Shown here: positions 43,175-53,341 of the stretch, in pieces
Numbering within the stretch: the first letter of the stretch is position 1
Layout of the letters: each line of letters starts with the position of its first letter
DNA from: Adiantum capillus-veneris
Taxonomy: Eukaryota > Streptophyta > Polypodiopsida > Polypodiales > Pteridaceae
Length of the DNA stretch: 64,000 nt
Direction of reading: 5' to 3'
NCBI GenBank assembly: GCA_014529385.2
Contig: CM043951.1
Location: forward strand, 111,931,469 to 111,995,468
Translations under genes and position numbers: made by a program
Notes under the pieces: generated by a model
What the model saw: the letters and a program-made list of their open reading frames with translations, nothing else
Database searches by the model: none
What the model was told of the DNA's origin: nothing

Positions 43175-44552
43175 ATGAGTAGTGACGAGGATGTGGGACC
43201 GTCCAACCGAAACACCTATCTCTCAACGAGGGTCTTATGTCCTTGTAATCAATGCAAGCATGTTGTGTGACGGACAAGATGTGTTTCTTTGCAGCACGTT
43301 CACGAATTTGGCAAGTTCGATCCATCTATTATAGATCGAGTTGTTGCCAATTATAACTCGTCGGACTCTGACGCTGGCCAACAAGCAGCAATCTTGCAAC
43401 CCAATAGACGTGTTCGCAGGCACTTTGGTCAAGCAGCATATGTGAGGCCACAAGATGTAGCCTTTGATAGCTCGGGGGATGATCATGCAGAGCACATTCC
43501 CAACGAGGCAATGTTTGAGCCCGAGATTGATGAAATGATCGAGACGATCATGGATTCAGAAAGGCTTATCTATGATGATATGAAAAGTGAAGCCGATACG
43601 CCATTGTATAATGGAGCACGTATGTCTAGATTGAAAGCACTCCTGGTTCTTCTCAACATGCAGGCAAAGTTTGGATGGAGTGACACTAGCGTCACAGCGC
43701 TTTTCAGGTGATCTATTACAATTAGTTTACTTTAATAAAACTCTAAATGTATAATGATCTGATACATATTTACACGATTGTATCGTATTTTTATGTTGTG
43801 TAGATTGCTTAAAGAGCACATACTACCAACTGACAATGTGATGCCAGATTCTCGAGATGAAGCAAGAAAGATTTTGTGAAACTTGGCGATGGATTACAAT
43901 TCTATCCACGTTTATCCTAATGACTGCATTCTTTTCAGAGGGGAATACATAGACATGGAGAAGTGTCCGAAATGTGATTCCGAAAGATATCGAGTAGATC
44001 TCCACGGGACAAAAATTCCACAAAAGGTTTTGCGATATTTTCCTCTGCTTCCTCGCATCAAGCATTTCTTCGAATGTAAGTCCATGGCCGCCCTAGCATC
44101 ATGGCATGAGGAGAATAAATCTTCGGATGGTGTGCTACGAATTCCTGCAGATTGCGCAGCCTGGAAACATATAGATGGAACATGGTCGGATTTCCCAGGG
44201 AAGCTCGAAATTTGCGCTTAGACCTGGCTATGGATGGCGTAAATCCATTTGGTCAAAGATCAACATCGTACAGTGTATGGCCCGTTGTCATCGTCAACTA
44301 CAACATTCCCCCGTGGTTGACTACGAAGAAGGGGCACCTATGGCTAAGCTTGATTGTGCCAGGGCGATATAAAGTGGGGAATATGGATGTGTATCTTCGT
44401 CCACTATTGGAAGAGCTACAACAATTGTGGATTGGCATAGAGGTGGTGGATATGAGCCGACACACAGGACGACGGAATGCTTTGATCAGAGGCATTCTAA
44501 TGTGGACCATGCATGACTATCCCGGGCTAACAGAATGCTCAGGTGATCCCGG
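43175..44552 (+). pseudogene. CACTA transposase (TNPD / Transposase_21 type), truncated
   Basis: Exon 1, 43175-43707, starts MSSDEDVGPSN and has CPCNQC, a zinc-binding N-terminal domain. TGA at 43268 interrupts it in both copies. Exon 2 begins at 43804 after a GT-AG intron (43708-43803). It holds YNSIHVYPNDCILFRGEY, KCPKCDSERY, FPLLPRIKHFF, then, after a 1-base deletion near 44198, LAMDGVNPF, YNIPPWL and LRPLLEELQQLW, the Transposase_21 core. A TGA at 43877 replaces the CGA of unit 2. The frame ends at the duplication junction. The normal role is cut-and-paste of CACTA elements. Confidence 0.85.
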
Positions 44553-46862
44553 ACCATATAGTGCCTTATGGAGTTGAGCAACAAGGTCTTCTTTACCTGG
44601 AATAACAAACCCTTCTGGTTGTTCCATATAAATTTCCTCTTCCAAGTCACCATTAAGAAACGCAGTTCGCACATCCATTTGATGAGCTTCTAAATCAAAT
44701 TGAACAGCAAATGCCAATAAAACTCGAACACTTGTAATGCGAACAACTGGTGAAAAAGTCTCTTGATAATCAACACCAGCTACTTGAGAATAACCTTTTG
44801 CAACTAAACGCGCCTTGAACTTGTCAAAAGATCCATATGCTTTTACTTTTGTCTTATACACCCATTTACATTTAATAGCTGTACGACCAGGAGGTAATTT
44901 AGTTAGTATCCATGTAACTTTAGAGATAAGAGAATCGTACTCTGCTTCCATAGCCTCTTGCCATTGATCCTTTTGTGGTGAAGAGATAGCTTCATCATAA
45001 GTAATGGGATCTTCGGAAGTAGAAAAAGCATTATCAGCAATATCGTCATCATAAACATGACATGAGCCATGTTCAAAATCAATAGGCAGATCAACAAAAA
45101 TATCAATATCATCATTGGCAACATTCAGAATGGATGGTTGTGAAGAGGAAAGTTGCTCTATAGGAAGAGTTTCATCTTCTGAAAGAAATGGAAAATCTTG
45201 AAGCAATGATTTAGTATCATCAGAATCATCCATGGACCATGAGCCTCCCATAAGCTGTTCGTTAAAAGTAGCATCACGATTCACAATTACTTTCTTGGAG
45301 GAAGGGTCATAGAATTTGTAGCCTTTGGAAGTGTCAGAATATCCAATAAAAATAACTTTAAGACCAGGAGCATCAAGCTTTGTTCGTGTTTCTTTGGGAA
45401 CATGAATATAAGCAATACATCCAAAGGTTCGAAAATGAGATACAGAAGGAATGTCACCTGTCCATGCTGTGATGGGTATCTTACCAGAGGGTGCAGTAGT
45501 AGGAAGATGATTCTGAATAAATACTGCTGTCAAAGTAGCTTCAGCCCAAAAAACACGAGATAAGCCAGAATGAATCAGCATACATCTTACAACATTGAGA
45601 ATAGTGCGATTCTTTCGTTCAGCAACTCCGTTCTGTTGAGGCGAATATGGAACAGTGTGTTCATGATGAATTCCACTGTCATCACAGTAACTCACAAACT
45701 CTCGAGAAACATATTTGCCTCCATTGTCACTACGAAGCTTCTTAAGGCGACGACCAGTTTGAAGTTCCGCAGCCTTGTGGAATTGTTTGAAAACAGATAA
45801 GGCTTCAGATTTTTGTCTAAGTAGAAATACAGTCGTATACCTTGAGAAATCATCAATGAAAGTAATGAAGTAGCGATATTGTGATCTCGAAGAAGGTAGA
45901 GGTCCACATATATCAGTAAGAACAAGATCCAATATTTCATGAGAATGAGTTGTATTTGAAAGAGGAAAGGGTTTGCGATTGTGTTTCCCAAGAGCACAAA
46001 ATTCACAAATTCCCATATGAGGATGGGCTTTAAGATCCATGCCATGAACAAGATCACGACGTTGAAGATCAAGGAGTTTTGAGAAATCAGCATGAACAAA
46101 ACGGTGATGCCATACTTTGCAATCATGATCACCTGGAGCAGTGAAAACATTTTCTACAGCATCGTTGAGAGAGAGTTCAAACAAATTACCATTTCGAGGA
46201 GCAGTGGCTATAGTCTGTCCATCTTTCTCAATTCGGCATTTGGTATGATCAAATCCAACAAACAGACCAAGATCAACAAGTCTAGCAACTGAAAGAAGAT
46301 TACGTTGAAGATCTGGTACATGTAATACTCCTCTCAAAATTCGAGTGGAAGAAGATAAGGTACCAAGATATAAGTCTCCAATACCCTTTACTTGACAAGT
46401 AGTATCATCAACAAGATAAACAACACGTTGAACTGGCAGTGGATGATAGTTATGGAGCCACTTAGACTGATATGTCATATTTCCTGTAGCACCATAATCG
46501 ACAATAAAAAATTATCCATCTCATACATGAAGTATTCTGTCTGGAGCAACTGAACATAGGACACAGCTTGTTTCTGGTACAATGTTGTTTCGATGTTCAG
46601 TAGCATATGCTCTATTCCGATCTGTGTCAAATCGACGCTTATAGCACATATGAGTGGGATGATCAGATCGTCCACAATATTCACAAGAAGAAGAAGAAGA
46701 GTCTCTAGATAAACGTGGTTGTTTTGTGGTAATATTGTGTTCTTCATCATATTGACGTGCCCAACAATCATCTTCAGTATGGCCATTTCTGTTGCAGTAA
46801 GAACATTGCTTATTAGGAAATTTGAGACGAGAAAAAATATTACCGCGACGGCCTTCGAGCAT
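44553..46862 (-). pseudogene. pol: Copia-2c Pol, 3' truncated and mutated
   Basis: Corresponds to 2a Pol up to RT LHKALYG, where the duplication junction cuts it. Compared with 2a it has lost about 30 bases near the Arg/Gly-rich start (46850), has TGA and TAA near 46500-46515, and has the protease DSG changed to DYG. Integrase (SDNGGKYVS, Glu-to-Lys next to the catalytic site) and RT N-terminus remain readable. Confidence 0.85.
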
Positions 46863-46878
46863 AAAAAGCCCGTTCCAT

Positions 46879-47606
46879 CTATTGTGACTCAGTCTCCTCG
46901 TGTGAAATCATAGCTGCATCATGACTAGCATTACGACGTTCTTGACGTTGAGAGTATTCAATTAAAGACATGCAGGCTTGGTCGAAATCAAGACCATCTT
47001 TATTAGAGAGAATAGCAACAATGTTATCATAAGAAGAGTCCTTCACCGTATCAAGGAGAAGTGTAATCAGTTGCTTTTGTGGAACAGGATCACCGGCAGC
47101 AACAAGTTGATTAATAATAGATTTGAAAGATTCAATATAACCCGTCATGGGAGTACCAACTTCATATTGTAACTTGTTAAGCAACCCTCTCAAATAAAGT
47201 ATTTCTTTGACAGATTTCTTCTGAAAGTTTGCAATAAGGTACTTCCATACGTTGTGGGAAGTAGGCAGTTCGTACATATCAAGGAAAAGGAAATCAGTAA
47301 GAGCAGAAAGAATATACCGACGAGCTGCTTTATCACGTCGTTGCCAATCCGTATAGGCAACATTCCAATCTTCAAATATAGGTCCTTCAATGATAAGCAC
47401 GTTATCATTATCCGTATCAACAGGCTGAGGCGGACAAACACGATTTCCAAGAACAACATCGGAGAGTTCATCGCCTTCAAGAATTAACAACATCTTTGCT
47501 TTCCAGCCTGGAAAACCTTGACCTTGGAAAGGAGGAACAGAACGCTGGCCAGAAGGAAAGCCGTTGACGAGAATATTCATAGCCATATCTTGTTGCGAGA
47601 AGACGT
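46879..47606 (-). CDS. gag: Copia-2c Gag
   Basis: Collinear with 2a Gag, starting MAMNILVNGFPSG at 47585 and ending at the same TAG-ATG. The Gypsy insertion at 47607 lies just upstream, so the leader is at 56319-57070. Confidence 0.75.
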
Positions 47607-48729
47607 TGTCAAGAGTTTTTTTGAGCAAGTGATTGCGCATATATACATACGCATGCATGGTGCATCAAATAAAGGATTGCCCATTTTCCTTAGCCAGGTG
47701 GTTACATGGGGCCTGCATGTGTACAGGTAGGACAGCATGTACATAGTGCAGCGATTTTCATTATTATCAATACTAGTGTGTTTTTTCTACAATAAGGAGG
47801 AGTTGCTAGCGCGTAAAACTTCTCGAGGAATCTATCCGCGGGTTGACGATGTGAGGTCAGCAGGTGCGTCAGATGGCATCTAGTGGCGTCAAGAGGACGA
47901 ACGAGGTCAATATTTGCACGCGGATGAGGACGGACACAACGTGGGTGTTTGCTTGTGAGAATTATGCAGAAAGGTCATCATTAGGACCACTTTTTGGGGC
48001 CACTTCACGTGGTGGCGAGATGCATTATTGGAAAAAAGCTGAGTGCCAGGTGTGCGAATGATGCAAAAAGGTGACAACTATGCACTGCGAGGTCAGTTTT
48101 TGGCCTGTTCGGGGTCCGTTTGAGGTCATCTAAAAGGCCAAGGGTGCCCAACTAATAAAGCTAAGTGTGGGAGCTCAAAAAAAAGAGAAAATACTAAAAA
48201 AAATGTGGAGAAGAGAGGAGGAACAGCCGTAGGTGTGTTTTTGCTCATTTTGGAGCCTGTTTTGGCCGTAAACTGCTCATTCGAGGTCGGATTTGAGCAC
48301 TTTGACATTGTAGACTAGGGTTTTGGGCCATTCCGGACGCGATGGCGCTGTCCATTTTGCCAACTTCCTCACTCTTTTTCTGCTGTTTTTTTGTGTAATC
48401 TTCTCCGGTGAGTGAAGCTTCTTCTCCAATTTGTGGTTGTATCTGGTATCTTTTACCCATATTGTGTGAGTTGTTTGCCCCATTGGTGTTGGCCCAAGAT
48501 CAATTGTATCTCCTCTTTTGAGCTGAGTTTTTTGGGTGTGTGTGTGTGTGTGTCTGTGTGGAGTGGGCAAGTGGATAGTCTCTCTCCTCTCACTCCAGAG
48601 ATGTGTTCCCTGTCTCGGCCAGGTGTGTTGTGTAAGCCGAGTGGTGCCCCATAGTGTGTGTGTGTATCTTCCCAAGAGTGTGTGTCGGGTCGTTATAGAG
48701 GCGCTGTGTGTGTTTTCATCCCGCTCACA
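47607..48729 (+). repeat. 5' LTR of the Gypsy element
   Basis: TGTCAAGAGTT...CCCGCTCACA. It ends before TTCTTT and the primer site. Confidence 0.85.
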
Positions 48730-48735
48730 TTCTTT

Positions 48736-48749
48736 TGGCGCCCCCACGG
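48736..48749 (+). other. Primer binding site of the Gypsy element
   Basis: TGGCGCCCCCACGG, six bases after the LTR. TGGCGCC-type sites are common in plant Gypsy elements; the exact tRNA was not assigned. Confidence 0.65.
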
Positions 48750-49804
48750 AGGATCTTCTTCGAGTACCTTCTGCTTCGAGCTTCGAGCTTCGAGCTTCGG
48801 GATTACAGGTTGCAGGTTGCAGATTACAGATTACAGGTTGTAGGTTACAGGGACAGGTATAGGTATAGGTGATTCACATTGGTAGAGGTAGCTGGAGTTC
48901 AGTGTTACACTGAGAGTGGGAGTCAGTTGCAGTTGCCGTGGGTATGCATCACTTGGCGCCTGTTTGAGCGCATTGTCTGCTGGATTGTACGTTACTTGTG
49001 GAAACTGCCATTGTACGAATTTGTGGAGCCATACTTGGTTGTATTTGGCAGTCCCAGCCATTTCTGAGACTTGGTCTGGAAGATAGTCATTTCTGAGACT
49101 TGACTATATGCGATTTGCATTAGCCTTCGTGTGAGGGTCGATAGCGTGAGGTTTTTATTGAGCTGGGGGATTCTCAAATGTGGAGATCCTTTCGGTGATA
49201 GAGGTAGATGGAGCACCCTTTTTGTGACCTTGCCATAGGCTATGTACTAGTGAGTCCTACTTGATGCTCGGGTTCTATTGTTGACAGTTTATGCATACAT
49301 AGACAGTCTATATTTTGGGTTCCTACTGCTCTACTTCTGGGGAAACTCTGTCAAAATTTTCCCAAGTTATGATGGCTGGTTTTTTGGTATTTTGAGCCAT
49401 TTATGCTGTTATGTTGCTGAAAGTTTGGCAAAATCAGAGGTTGAGTCAGGTGTGCCTTCTTGGGAGCTTCATGGTTGGCTTTAATGGATGATCAAAATGG
49501 CCCTCAGTTCACTCCTTTTCATTTAACTCAAAGAATTCAGATTTATGTTCATGTGTCCAGGAAGATCTTTTTCCAGCAGCGCATAGTCTTTATGTTTGGG
49601 CCAAGAAGATTGAGAGAGATCCTGGAATGTCCTTTGCCTGTTGTCATTCCGATGATCAACTATGAAAACTCATTTGATGTGCATGTGTTTGTCCTTATCT
49701 AAAGTTGAGCTCCATTGAAGTTTCTGGGGATTCGGTAGTCAAAAGTTTTGGGTTCTTGCACGTGTGTTCGAAGGGGTTCTCAAAGCATCATAATTTGGGT
49801 AGCC
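48750..49804 (+). other. Gypsy leader
   Basis: Non-coding. 48770-48800 repeats GCTTCGA, and 48803-48865 repeats TTACAGG/TTGCAGG and then GGTATA. No gene is recognised in the short frames. Confidence 0.6.
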
Positions 49805-50341
49805 ATGGCTTTCTCTTATCCCGAGTTTCATGGAAGAAGTGATGAAGATGTGGAAGAATTTTTGGAAAAGATGGAGTTTGCCTGCATTAGCAACCAAATT
49901 CATGACCCTACGCAAATGTTACGCCTTCTCCAAATTTGTTTGAAGAGTGATGCACGAGTTTGGTCTAAAGCATTTGAAGAGGAGTTGCGTGTGGCTGATC
50001 CACCTGTAAGGTTGAGTTGGGACAATCTACGACATGGGTTGGAAGTGGAGTTTGTGAAGATAGAAGATCCTGACAAGGTGTGGCAAGAAGGACAAGGTTT
50101 GGTGCAAAAGGAAGGTGAGCCAGTAGATGCGTACATACGTAAGTTCTCATTGGCATGGGAGCGGATGTGCAAGGCCTTAGCACCACAGGTACCCCCGCCT
50201 GACATGATGAAGAAGGACAGGTTCTTAGCTGGTCTTTGGGAGAATATACGTTGGAGAGTGGAGCTAAAGAAGCCTAGGACATATGAGGATGCACTAGAGG
50301 TAGCAAGGAACAAAGAGTGGAAGCTGAGGAAAATGAGCTAG
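49805..50341 (+). CDS. gag: Gypsy Gag
   Basis: Starts MAFSYPEFHGRSDEDVEEFL, followed by the retrotransposon Gag pattern (VWSKAFEEEL, DAYIRKFSLAWERM, FLAGLWENIRWRV). It ends at TAG (50339-50341) and the same frame continues directly in the next feature. Gag forms the particle shell. The ATG in GCCATGGCT is in a good plant context. Confidence 0.85.
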   Translation: MAFSYPEFHGRSDEDVEEFLEKMEFACISNQIHDPTQMLRLLQICLKSDARVWSKAFEEELRVADPPVRLSWDNLRHGLEVEFVKIEDPDKVWQEGQGLVQKEGEPVDAYIRKFSLAWERMCKALAPQVPPPDMMKKDRFLAGLWENIRWRVELKKPRTYEDALEVARNKEWKLRKMS

Positions 50342-53341
50342 TTAGAGGTGGAGTCTTTGCCCATGAGGTCTGAATTTCAGCCTATGGACTCTTTACAAGG
50401 TCGTATGTCAGGGGTTCATCATGAACCAGTGGTTCCTGTTACTACTCAAGTTATGCCAGCAGTGGTCACTACAGCAGTGCAAGATGATGGCCTAAGGCAA
50501 GACATGAGGCAAGTGGTTGATTTGATGAAGAATCTCAGTCTAAACATGCTAGGTCAAGTGGGAAATAATCGAGGTCGAGGGCAGTTTGCAAATCAGCCAG
50601 GAGGTGAAGAAAGGCCTAGGAATGGTGTTGGACAAAGCAATGGTAGGTTTTGGAGGCAGACACCCACATGTTATAATTGTGGAGAGTTGGGTCACATCAG
50701 CCCGCAATGTGATAAGCCACCAAGGATGGGGGGAGACATGTATCCATTGCCAAGACAGGTGCTAACTAGGTCAAATGATTATGGCATCGAAATTAAGGGA
50801 GACGAAGGAACCAGTGGATTGACCCAGGAGGAAAAGGGAAAGACAAAAGTGCTAAGTGTAGTCACCTTGGAGAAGACATCAAAGCTAGAGGATACATTAG
50901 TGATGCCTATTGGGAAGAGGACGACAGAGGAAAAGGAAGGAAGAAGTGTCCCAGGTCCTAGCAAGAAGAAGGGAAAGAGCCATGAAGGCGAGGATGTCAA
51001 GGCCAAGAGGAAAAGGAGAGCTCGTCGAAAGTTTCATGTTTCAGATTTTCCACTAGGGGATGGGCAATTAAGCTATGACTTGAAGGAGGATCTGACGAGC
51101 AGGAAGGCAGATGTTACTTTTGGGCAGCTTATAGAGATGGTGCCTAAGCTAAAGCGACAGTGGAAGAGGATGGTTAACCCAATGGAGAAAGAGCCAGAGA
51201 GAGGTTCAGTGAAGGTGTTGGCAATGGACGAGCTACCAGACATTTGTCCAATAGTAGATGTGTGGCATAAAAGGAAAAATTTGGGACAAGGTTATGTGGA
51301 TGGCGGAGCCCAAATATGCGTCATAACACACTCATGCGTTGAGAAGATGGGTCTCACAGTGGCTGGGGTGTCAGGGTTTCGGATCAGATTGGCAAACCAT
51401 CAAAAAGTAAAATGCTTGGGTGTTGTAAAAAGCTTAGAAGTGGAGGCATATGATGCAAAGGCAGTGGTTGATTTTCATGTGATGCCAGCAGGGTTGGGAG
51501 CATATCCTATTATACTGGGCAGACCATGGTTACGTGTAGTGGGAGCTGTTCAAGATTGGCGACATGGTACGATTAGCCTCTATGGAAAGACAGGTACCAA
51601 GAAGCTTTATAATATGGACACAAGGAAACGATTAGAGGAGCTTTATGAAGATGAGGATGAGTCTAGTGATGAAGACTCTTCCACGGTGACAGATGAGGAC
51701 AGTGATAGCACTACCAGCAGTGATGAGGATGCTGATGTTGCATTTCTTTTGATGGACAAAGAAATCCAGGAGATTGGCTTAGTTGCATTTGCGAATGAGG
51801 TTGAAGATGAAAGTGAAGGGCCTTATGAAGTGATTGAAGGGCTGATGCAAACCAAGGTTGAGTTGTCAAAGAAGCAGAAATTAATGACGCAAATGATTAG
51901 TGGAGACCTCTCAGCTATGGAGAAGGATATATTTTTGCATATGCTGGCTAGTTTTCCTGATTTGTTCATTACTTCATATGAAGAGATCAGAGGGTTCAAG
52001 GGTGAAGAGATGCATATAGAGCTGAAAGAAGGTGCTAAGCCAGTGCGGCAAAGGCTAAGAAGGATGGGTCAAGAGAAAATGGAAGCCTTCTGGGTAGAGG
52101 TGGACAAGTTATTGAAGGCAGGGTTCATAGTCCCTGTGGAGACCACAGAATGGGTGAGTCCAGTAGTAGTCAGTCCAAAGAAGGATGGGAAGTGGAGGAT
52201 TTGTGTAGATTTTAAACCCTTAAATGCAGCCACTAAGAAGAACCCATATCCTCTTCCATTCATCGATCAGATCTTGGATTCAGTGGCAGGTTATGAGAGG
52301 TACAGTGTGTGTGATGGTTTTTCAGGCTATTTTCAATTGAAGATTGCTCTTAAAGACCGCACAAAGACAACTTTTATTACGCCATGGGGCTGCTATTGCT
52401 ACACAGTATTGCCATTTGGGTTGTCAAATGGACCTTCCTTCTATCAAGAGAGAGCAAATTGGGTGTTGGAACCATTCATTGGTAGTTGTGTTAAAGCTTT
52501 TATGGATGACTTCTGTGTCTATAGCAGTAGGGCTGAACACCATGAGAAGTTGCAGATGGTATTGGCTCGATATGATGAATGTGGAGGACAACTAAATCCA
52601 AAGAAATGTCATATAGCACAGCCAAGGGTGAAGTTATTGGGCCATATGGTGTCAGAAAATGGCATTGAGGCTGATCCAGATAAGGTGAAGTCTATTATTC
52701 TTCTTCCATCACCTATGAGTACGAAGCAATTGGCAACCTTTATACACAAAGTGAAGTACATGGCACGGTTTATTCCATTGTCTTCGCAGCTTCTTTATCC
52801 ATTACAGCAAGTGGCAAAGCATGATCCATTGCAATGGGATGACAAGTGTGAAGAAGTGTTTCAAGAGGTGTTAGAGGGGTTGTCAGCCATGCAGGCTCCT
52901 GATTGGGAGAAAGTTTTTTATGTAAATCCATCAGTAGGGGATGATGCCATTGGAGCCATGCTATTGCAAAAGGGGAAGGGCAGACATTATATGAGGCCAG
53001 TGTATTGTGCAAGCCGAGTGAAGTTGGTAGCGGAGAGAAAGTTCTCGGAAGTAGAGCTAGTGATGGCCAGTGTAATATTTGCTTCTCGACGATTTCGTCA
53101 TTACTTGCTACCACGGCCTTTTGTTTTCTTGATGAGTTATGCCTTTTTGCCACAGTTAATTAATGGTATTAACATGTCAAATGTGGTGAAGAAATGGGTA
53201 ATTGAGCTGCAAGAGTTTGAGTTCTCTTTTTTAGTGGAAGATAGTACAAGGGCTACCCTAGCTGATTTGTTGACCTACATGGAGAATCCCCTTACTGTTA
53301 AGGAAGAGGTGGTGAGAAAGGTAGTTGAAGAAGTGCCATAG
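50342..53341 (+). CDS. pol: Gypsy Pol part 1: nucleocapsid, protease, RT, RNase H
   Basis: In frame with gag after TAG. Zinc knuckle CYNCGELGHISPQC (about 50669-50710), a basic region, protease YVDGGAQICVITHS with IILGRPWLR (D-G-G instead of D-T/S-G), an acidic Asp/Glu/Ser tract (51640-51750), RT with RICVDFKPLN, GFSGYFQLK, LPFGLSNGPS and catalytic FMDDF (near 52500), then an RNase H-like domain (DAIGAMLLQ, YCASRVKL, FRHYLLPRPF). It ends at TAG 53339-53341, again with the frame open beyond it. Confidence 0.9.
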   Translation, partial: LEVESLPMRSEFQPMDSLQGRMSGVHHEPVVPVTTQVMPAVVTTAVQDDGLRQDMRQVVDLMKNLSLNMLGQVGNNRGRGQFANQPGGEERPRNGVGQSNGRFWRQTPTCYNCGELGHISPQCDKPPRMGGDMYPLPRQVLTRSNDYGIEIKGDEGTSGLTQEEKGKTKVLSVVTLEKTSKLEDTLVMPIGKRTTEEKEGRSVPGPSKKKGKSHEGEDVKAKRKRRARRKFHVSDFPLGDGQLSYDLKEDLTSRKADVTFGQLIEMVPKLKRQWKRMVNPMEKEPERGSVKVLAMDELPDICPIVDVWHKRKNLGQGYVDGGAQICVITHSCVEKMGLTVAGVSGFRIRLANHQKVKCLGVVKSLEVEAYDAKAVVDFHVMPAGLGAYPIILGRPWLRVVGAVQDWRHGTISLYGKTGTKKLYNMDTRKRLEELYEDEDESSDEDSSTVTDEDSDSTTSSDEDADVAFLLMDKEIQEIGLVAFANEVEDESEGPYEVIEGLMQTKVELSKKQKLMTQMISGDLSAMEKDIFLHMLASFPDLFITSYEEIRGFKGEEMHIELKEGAKPVRQRLRRMGQEKMEAFWVEVDKLLKAGFIVPVETTEWVSPVVVSPKKDGKWRICVDFKPLNAATKKNPYPLPFIDQILDSVAGYERYSVCDGFSGYFQLKIALKDRTKTTFITPWGCYCYTVLPFGLSNGPSFYQERANWVLEPFIGSCVKAFMDDFCVYSSRAEHHEKLQMVLARYDECGGQLNPKKCHIAQPRVKLLGHMVSENGIEADPDKVKSIILLPSPMSTKQLATFIHKVKYMARFIPLSSQLLYPLQQVAKHDPLQWDDKCEEVFQEVLEGLSAMQAPDWEKVFYVNPSVGDDAIGAMLLQKGKGRHYMRPVYCASRVKLVAERKFSEVELVMASVIFASRRFRHYLLPRPFVFLMSYAFLPQLINGINMSNVVKKWVIELQEFEFSFLVEDSTRATLADLLTYMENPLTVKEEVVRKVVEEVP

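Larger units (their letters stand above)
32061..44552. repeat. Direct duplication, unit 1 (about 12.5 kb)
   Basis: Holds most of Copia-2a (from RT to LTR), Copia-2b and the CACTA element. The same order recurs from 44553. The junction at 44552/44553 joins CACTA transposase coding directly to Copia RT at the base corresponding to 32061 (ACCATATAGTGCC). Confidence 0.8.
41045..44552 (+). mobile_element. CACTA transposon, unit 1 (3' part lost)
   Basis: Begins CACTACAAGAGG with GCGACGCTC subterminal repeats, carries a TNPD/Transposase_21-type gene and a captured gene fragment, and is cut off at 44552 where the second duplication unit begins. No 3' terminus is present. Confidence 0.8.

Noticed and set aside
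48126-48747. Minus-strand frames in the Gypsy LTRs (also 55816-56348)
   Set aside because: They lie in LTR regulatory sequence, occur in both LTRs and contain microsatellite-coded Thr-His runs.
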